From the NCBI RefSeq assembly GCF_003461625.1, contig NZ_QTXL01000002.1, positions 1 through 37,981 of the forward strand: a DNA stretch of 37,981 nucleotides, written 5' to 3'. Source of the stretch: Clostridium sp. AF15-31 (GTDB taxonomy: Bacteria; Bacillota; Clostridia; Lachnospirales; Lachnospiraceae). Under the pieces are notes generated by a model that was given only the letters and a program-made list of their open reading frames with translations, was not told where the DNA came from and did not search any database. Position 1 is the first letter of the stretch, and each line of letters opens with the position of its first letter. This document shows positions 34,182-37,981 of the stretch, one piece after another. The position numbers were made by a program, and so were the translations under genes.

Positions 34182-35258
34182 ATGTTTGATAAATTAGAAG
34201 ATTTAGTAGACAGACTTGATACATTAAATAACCAGTTGACAGATCCGGATATCGTATCTGATCAGAACAAATTCCGCAAATTAATGAAGGAGCAGAGTGA
34301 ACTGACTCCTATCGTAGAAAAGTACAAAGAATATAAAGATGCAAAACAGACGATCGAAGACAGTCTGCTTATGCTTGAAGAAGAAAATGATGAAGAGCTT
34401 CGTGAAATGGCGAAGGAAGAATTAAATGAAGCAAAGGCAACAGTAGAAAAGACGGAAAATGAATTAAAGATTCTGCTTCTTCCAAAAGATCCGAACGATT
34501 CCAAGAATGTTATCGTCGAGATCCGTGCAGGTGCAGGCGGAGATGAAGCCGCATTATTTGCATATGAGATCTACAGAATGTATCAGAAATACGTTGATCA
34601 GTTCAAATGGAAAGTAGAACTGATGAGCGTGAATGAGAATGGAATCGGTGGTTTCAAGGAAGCGGTATTCATGATCACAGGTGATGGTGCATATTCCAAG
34701 ATGAAATATGAGAGTGGAGTTCACCGCGTACAGAGAATCCCGAAGACAGAGTCTGGCGGAAGAATCCATACCTCAACTGTAACAGTTGCAGTTATGCCAG
34801 AAGCAGAGGAAGTTGATGTAGAGATCAATGAAAATGATATCCGTATCGATGTCATGCGAGCATCCGGTAACGGTGGTCAGTGTGTCAATACAACAGATTC
34901 AGCCGTTCGTCTGACACATATACCAACCGGTATCGTGATTTACAGCCAGACCGAGAAGTCCCAGCTTCAGAATAAGGCGAAGGCATTTGCGCTGCTCCGT
35001 TCCAAGCTGTATGATATGGAGCTTCAGAAGCAGCATGATGCAGAAGCTGCAGACCGTAAGAGCCAGATTGGAACCGGAGATCGTTCAGAGAAGATTCGTA
35101 CTTATAACTTCCCAGAAGGTCGTGTAACCGATCACAGAATCAAACTCACCTTGTATAAGCTGGAACAGATCTTAAACGGTGATCTGAATGAGATTATCGA
35201 CAGTCTGATCGCAGCAGATCAGGCAGCCAAGCTTTCTCAGGTGAATGAGGAAGAATAA
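34182..35258 (+). CDS. prfA: Peptide chain release factor 1
   Basis: Reads stop codons UAA and UAG and triggers peptide release. 358 residues. An N-terminal helical region (about 1-110) is followed by the [20 protein letters not shown] segment, the recognition domain, and the catalytic GGQ at 231-233 ([17 protein letters not shown]). The end [16 protein letters not shown] is standard. GGAGG precedes ATG 34182; the frame from 34155 is not supported. Closed by a strong terminator. Confidence 0.97.
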   Translation: MFDKLEDLVDRLDTLNNQLTDPDIVSDQNKFRKLMKEQSELTPIVEKYKEYKDAKQTIEDSLLMLEEENDEELREMAKEELNEAKATVEKTENELKILLLPKDPNDSKNVIVEIRAGAGGDEAALFAYEIYRMYQKYVDQFKWKVELMSVNENGIGGFKEAVFMITGDGAYSKMKYESGVHRVQRIPKTESGGRIHTSTVTVAVMPEAEEVDVEINENDIRIDVMRASGNGGQCVNTTDSAVRLTHIPTGIVIYSQTEKSQLQNKAKAFALLRSKLYDMELQKQHDAEAADRKSQIGTGDRSEKIRTYNFPEGRVTDHRIKLTLYKLEQILNGDLNEIIDSLIAADQAAKLSQVNEEE

Positions 35259-35287
35259 AAGAAACCCTCGATATTGAAAAAACAAGT

Positions 35288-35320
35288 TGGCATCTGCCTG
35301 ATCCGGCAGATGCCATTTTT
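35288..35320 (+). terminator. Terminator of prfA
   Basis: TGGCATCTGCC (35288-35298) and GGCAGATGCCA (35305-35315) form a perfect 11-bp stem with a 6-nt loop, followed by TTTTT. Confidence 0.93.
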
Positions 35321-35370
35321 AAGTAAAAGAGGGTGTTGGCGAAATAAACTGAATAAATAAGGCAAATTGA

Positions 35371-35400
35371 TTGACATATTTTTGAATAAGTGGTTATATT
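35371..35400 (+). promoter_or_regulatory. Promoter of murT-gatD
   Basis: A perfect TTGACA (35371-35376), an 18-base spacer, then TATATT (35395-35400), about 60 bases upstream of murT. Confidence 0.75.
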
Positions 35401-35459
35401 ATATGTGGCTTAAATGGACATACTAATGATAATTTACAGATATGAAATGAGGTAGCTAG

Positions 35460-36836
35460 ATGTATAAAAAGAATGTAAGGTTCTTTTTTGCTTTGTTCAT
35501 GGGCAAACTGGCAAGAACCATGCAGAGAATGTTGAAGATGAACGCAAGTTATTTTCCGGGAAAGCTGGCAGTCAAGCTTTGTCCGGATTTCATGGGATGT
35601 ATAGATAAACCGAAAACGATCATAACAGTAACAGGAACCAACGGCAAGACAACAGTATGTAATATGATCATAGATATTCTGGAGGCAAATGGCTATGACG
35701 TTTTGAACAACCGTGCTGGTTCTAATGTGAATGCCGGAGTAGCGAGTTCATTGATCGCAGGAAGTACTCTGACAGGAAAGGCAAAGAAAGAATATGCAGT
35801 ATTTGAAGTCGATGAAAGAAGTTCAAAGCTGATCTATCCATACGTAAAACCAACATATGCGGTATGTACGAACCTGTTCCGTGATTCCATTCAGAGAAAT
35901 GCAAACCCGGAGTTTATTTTTAACTTTATCAATAATAATATGCCAAAAGAATCACATCTGATCTTAAATGCGGATGATCTGATTAGTTCAAATCTTGGAT
36001 CGGAAAATGAAAAAACATACTTTTCAATCAACAGACTTCCATCTGACCGGGAGGAATGTATTAATCTGATCAATGATATGCGGATCTGTCCAAAGTGTCA
36101 TCATAAATTAAAATATAACTATGTCCGGTATCATCATATTGGAAAAGCTGTCTGTGAGTTCTGTGGATATACGTCACCGGAAGGCGATTATAAGGCAGAT
36201 GTTGATTATGAGAACAAAGTAATAACAGTTACACATAATGAGAGCAGGGAACAGTATCCGATGATCAGCAACAGTACATTTAATCTGTACAATGAGCTGA
36301 CTGCAGTTACCGCTCTTCGTGAATTTGGTTTGACAGGTGAGCAGATCCGGAACGCGATCCAGAATCTTAATATTGTGGAATCGAGATATTCCAGAAGTAC
36401 AGTGGATGGGATCACGATAGTGACCAATATGGCAAAAGGACAGAATCCAATTGCATGTTCCTGTGTATTTGATTATGTGTCTAAGGAACCGGGAAATAAA
36501 GAGGTCATTCTTTTGCTGGAAGATATATTTGACCGGAAAAATTCATCTGAAAATATGACATGGATCTTTGATACGGATTTTGAGTTCTTAAATCAGCCGA
36601 ATATTACGAACATCGTAATAGGTGGTCTGCGGACGAAAGATTATAAGCTCCGTTTAATGATGGCCGGGGTTCCGGAGGAAAAGATCAAAGAGACAACGGA
36701 TGAAGCAGGTGCATATAAATCCCTGAATCTGGATGGAACAGACAGTGTATACATTCTTCATGATATTCATGAAAATGATACAGCACTTGTACTTCGGGAT
36801 AATCTGAAACAGTATTTGAAGGAAAGAGAGGCATAA
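35460..36836 (+). CDS. murT: MurT-like Mur ligase (lipid II isoglutaminyl synthase, synthase subunit)
   Basis: With GatD, MurT amidates the D-Glu of lipid II. The 458-residue protein has the Mur ligase core with TVTGTNGKTTVCNMI (ATP) and the MurT-specific four-Cys zinc ribbon C210/C213 and C232/C235. It ends in a DUF1727-like domain. In that domain the usual run of Asp residues near DGxDxSWIWD is altered to NSSENMTWIFDTDFE (about 362-376), and the KNPxGF motif is AKGQNPIACS. This MurT is therefore divergent where it normally meets the GatD active site. AGGTAG precedes ATG 35460. gatD follows after three bases. Confidence 0.87.
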   Translation: MYKKNVRFFFALFMGKLARTMQRMLKMNASYFPGKLAVKLCPDFMGCIDKPKTIITVTGTNGKTTVCNMIIDILEANGYDVLNNRAGSNVNAGVASSLIAGSTLTGKAKKEYAVFEVDERSSKLIYPYVKPTYAVCTNLFRDSIQRNANPEFIFNFINNNMPKESHLILNADDLISSNLGSENEKTYFSINRLPSDREECINLINDMRICPKCHHKLKYNYVRYHHIGKAVCEFCGYTSPEGDYKADVDYENKVITVTHNESREQYPMISNSTFNLYNELTAVTALREFGLTGEQIRNAIQNLNIVESRYSRSTVDGITIVTNMAKGQNPIACSCVFDYVSKEPGNKEVILLLEDIFDRKNSSENMTWIFDTDFEFLNQPNITNIVIGGLRTKDYKLRLMMAGVPEEKIKETTDEAGAYKSLNLDGTDSVYILHDIHENDTALVLRDNLKQYLKEREA

Positions 36837-36839
36837 CAA

Positions 36840-37562
36840 ATGGGAACAGATATTACAATAGAAGTTCTATATGGAGAATTTGCCAATCTTTTCGGTGAAT
36901 TACAGAACGTAAATTATTTAAAAGACTGTATGCCGGAGGCAACAGTTATTTATACCGGCTTATATGATAAACCGGCATTTACAGAGGGCAAGGCAAACCT
37001 TGTATATATGGGAGCAATGACAGAGAATCAGCAGGAATTGGCGATTCAGGCATTGAAACCATATAAGAAAGAACTGGAAGAGCAAATCGAGGCTGGAACA
37101 GTATTTCTCTTTACCGGGAATGCAGTCGAGATCGTTGAACAGTACATTGAGAATGAAGATGGAAGTCGAATAGAAGGACTTGGTATTTTTAATACCTATG
37201 CAAAGAGAGATATGATGCATAGATATCATTCTCTTGTATTTGGACAGTATGAAGATATAAAGCTGGTTGGTTTTAAAGCGCAGTTCAGTCATTCTTATGG
37301 AGATAATTCAAAGGATTATTTCTATGATGTGATTCGCGGGGATGGTTTTCATCCGGGAATAAAACAAGAAGGTTTGAAGAGAAAGAATTTCTTTGCAACA
37401 TATACAGTTGGACCATTTCTTATTATGAATCCGTTGTTTGTAAAGTATCTGATGCAATTACTTGGTATAAAAGAACCGGTTCTTGCGTATGAATCCGTTA
37501 TTATGGAAGCATACAGACAGCGTTTGGAAGAGTTTGAAGATGAAAAATTAAAATATCAGTAA
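36840..37562 (+). CDS. GatD-like class I glutamine amidotransferase domain, catalytic residues missing
   Basis: 240 residues, in the gatD position behind murT, with the family skeleton intact: VLYGEFANLFGELQNVNYLK, IEGLGIF and TYTVGPFLIMNPLFVKYL. In active GatD the nucleophile elbow reads CGGYQ. Here it is FTGNAVEI, with T92 in place of Cys. The block normally read FENHGGRT is FKAQFSHSYG. The catalytic His of the TYLHGP block is V190 (TYTVGP). Active GatD (S. aureus C94, H189) needs both, so hydrolysis of glutamine is not expected. It may be a structural partner of MurT, use free ammonia, or have another role. No frameshift or stop is seen; the gene looks maintained. Confidence 0.85.
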   Translation: MGTDITIEVLYGEFANLFGELQNVNYLKDCMPEATVIYTGLYDKPAFTEGKANLVYMGAMTENQQELAIQALKPYKKELEEQIEAGTVFLFTGNAVEIVEQYIENEDGSRIEGLGIFNTYAKRDMMHRYHSLVFGQYEDIKLVGFKAQFSHSYGDNSKDYFYDVIRGDGFHPGIKQEGLKRKNFFATYTVGPFLIMNPLFVKYLMQLLGIKEPVLAYESVIMEAYRQRLEEFEDEKLKYQ

Positions 37563-37576
37563 GAGAATATAAAGGA

Positions 37577-37640
37577 AAAACTTCCAGATATGACCTTGTA
37601 TTGTAAAACAGAGGTTCCTATCCGGAAGTTTTTATTTTAC
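37577..37640 (+). terminator. Terminator of murT-gatD
   Basis: AAAAACTTCC (37577-37586) pairs with GGAAGTTTTT (37625-37634). Inner pairs GATA/TATC and ACCT/AGGT extend the stem. The 3' arm ends in T and is followed by ATTTTA. Confidence 0.7.
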
Positions 37641-37696
37641 AAAGTTATCAGAAGAGTTGGCGTTTTTGCTATATAAGTATATTAACAAATATTTAC

Positions 37697-37725
37697 TTGA
37701 CAAAAAAAGGGTAACATGAAACTAT
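37697..37725 (+). promoter_or_regulatory. Weak candidate promoter of the repeat-protein gene
   Basis: A perfect TTGACA (37697-37702) with AACTAT (37720-37725) after 17 bases. The -10 match is poor. Confidence 0.3.
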
Positions 37726-37771
37726 GGACGTAGGATTTTTCGTTACAGGAAGGAATGGGAGGTTACTTAAT

Positions 37772-37981
37772 ATGGATATAAATAATACACCGCCAAATTT
37801 TGGAGAACAGCCGAATTATAATAATGTACTGCCAAACTTTGGTGAACAACAGAATTATAATAATGTACCGCCAAACTTTGGTGAACAACAGAATTATAAT
37901 AATGTACCGCCAAACTTTGGTGAACAACAGAATTATAATAATGTACCGCCAAACTTTGGTGAACAACAGAATTATAATAAT
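37772..37981 (+). CDS. N-terminus of an Asn/Gln-rich repeat protein (partial)
   Basis: ATG 37772 follows GGGAGG. The visible 70 residues are MDINN followed by five copies of a 13-residue unit, VPPNFGEQQNYNN in its commonest form. The frame runs off the window. Low-complexity Pro/Asn/Gln/Tyr N-termini of this type are common in Lachnospiraceae on membrane or zinc-ribbon proteins, but the functional part is not visible, so no family can be given. Confidence 0.8.
   Translation, partial: MDINNTPPNFGEQPNYNNVLPNFGEQQNYNNVPPNFGEQQNYNNVPPNFGEQQNYNNVPPNFGEQQNYNN
37787..37981 (+). repeat. 39-bp coding tandem repeat, five copies
   Basis: Five 39-base units in a row reach the window edge. Unit 1 (from 37787) differs at several positions, unit 2 differs at one, and units 3-5 are identical. 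The array probably continues past the edge. Confidence 0.95.

Noticed and set aside
37763..37966. Repetitive minus-strand frame at the right edge
   Set aside because: Antisense of the 39-bp coding repeats; the plus-strand frame has the start codon and ribosome site.
37787..37981. Possible CRISPR array
   Set aside because: Units are contiguous with no unique spacers and are in frame with a coding start, so it is a coding tandem repeat.

Overview
The window looks like a piece of chromosome from an anaerobic, spore-forming, butyrate-producing gut Firmicute, most likely a Lachnospiraceae (Coprococcus-like). The main evidence is a ptb-buk pair (butyrate kinase route), an alpha/beta-type small acid-soluble spore protein, low-to-moderate GC, AGGAGG-type ribosome binding sites, and Clostridia-typical neighbourhoods (tig-clpP-clpX-lon-ysxC; rho-rpmE-yqhQ-prmC-prfA; murT-gatD). 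The species assignment is inference.

Layout. 1-1660 is a small accessory patch: the tail of an unidentified gene, a tRNA-Trp(CCA), a FeoA-like small protein, and a decayed secreted-protein gene, sprinkled with four copies of the octamer GTGGGCAA. 1668-2984 (minus) is aspartate kinase. 3355-11279 is the most distinctive part: a complete exosortase G (XrtG) locus. It contains a secreted Thr/Glu-rich protein with a C-terminal sorting tail, the XrtG membrane transpeptidase-like protein, a processive-type family 2 glycosyltransferase, a membrane protein with a degenerate GGDEF-like domain, two separate 6-pyruvoyl-tetrahydropterin-synthase-like proteins that lack the usual Cys, and a large multi-spanning PTPS-related (GT-C-like) membrane protein. 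The pieces are predicted families, but I know of no demonstrated biochemical function for the whole system.

11349-13040 carries a hotdog thioesterase and a DUF2974-type alpha/beta hydrolase. 13131-17057 is a sugar locus: a divergent LacI-family repressor, phased ATTAAGTT operator repeats, then an isomerase, a PfkB kinase, a transaldolase and a transketolase. The isomerase and the transketolase have each lost their middle by an internal out-of-frame deletion, so the operon appears broken (or mis-assembled). 17219-20104 holds an unknown protein with a putative Cys/His metal site preceded by a 17-bp perfect palindrome, a nicotinamidase-like hydrolase, and mtnN-luxS (S-adenosylhomocysteine recycling and AI-2). 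20210-22249 is ptb-buk, followed by a SASP gene.

22859-29051 is the protein quality-control block (trigger factor, ClpP, ClpX, Lon) ending with the ribosome-assembly GTPase YsxC. A convergent DUF4364 winged-helix gene follows. 29891-35258 runs rho (with a large charged, Asn/Gln-rich insertion), rpmE, a DUF1385 membrane protein, prmC and prfA. 35460-37562 encodes MurT and a GatD-like partner in which every catalytic amidotransferase residue I can align is replaced, so it looks like a pseudoenzyme. The window ends inside a gene whose N-terminus is five tandem 39-bp repeats.
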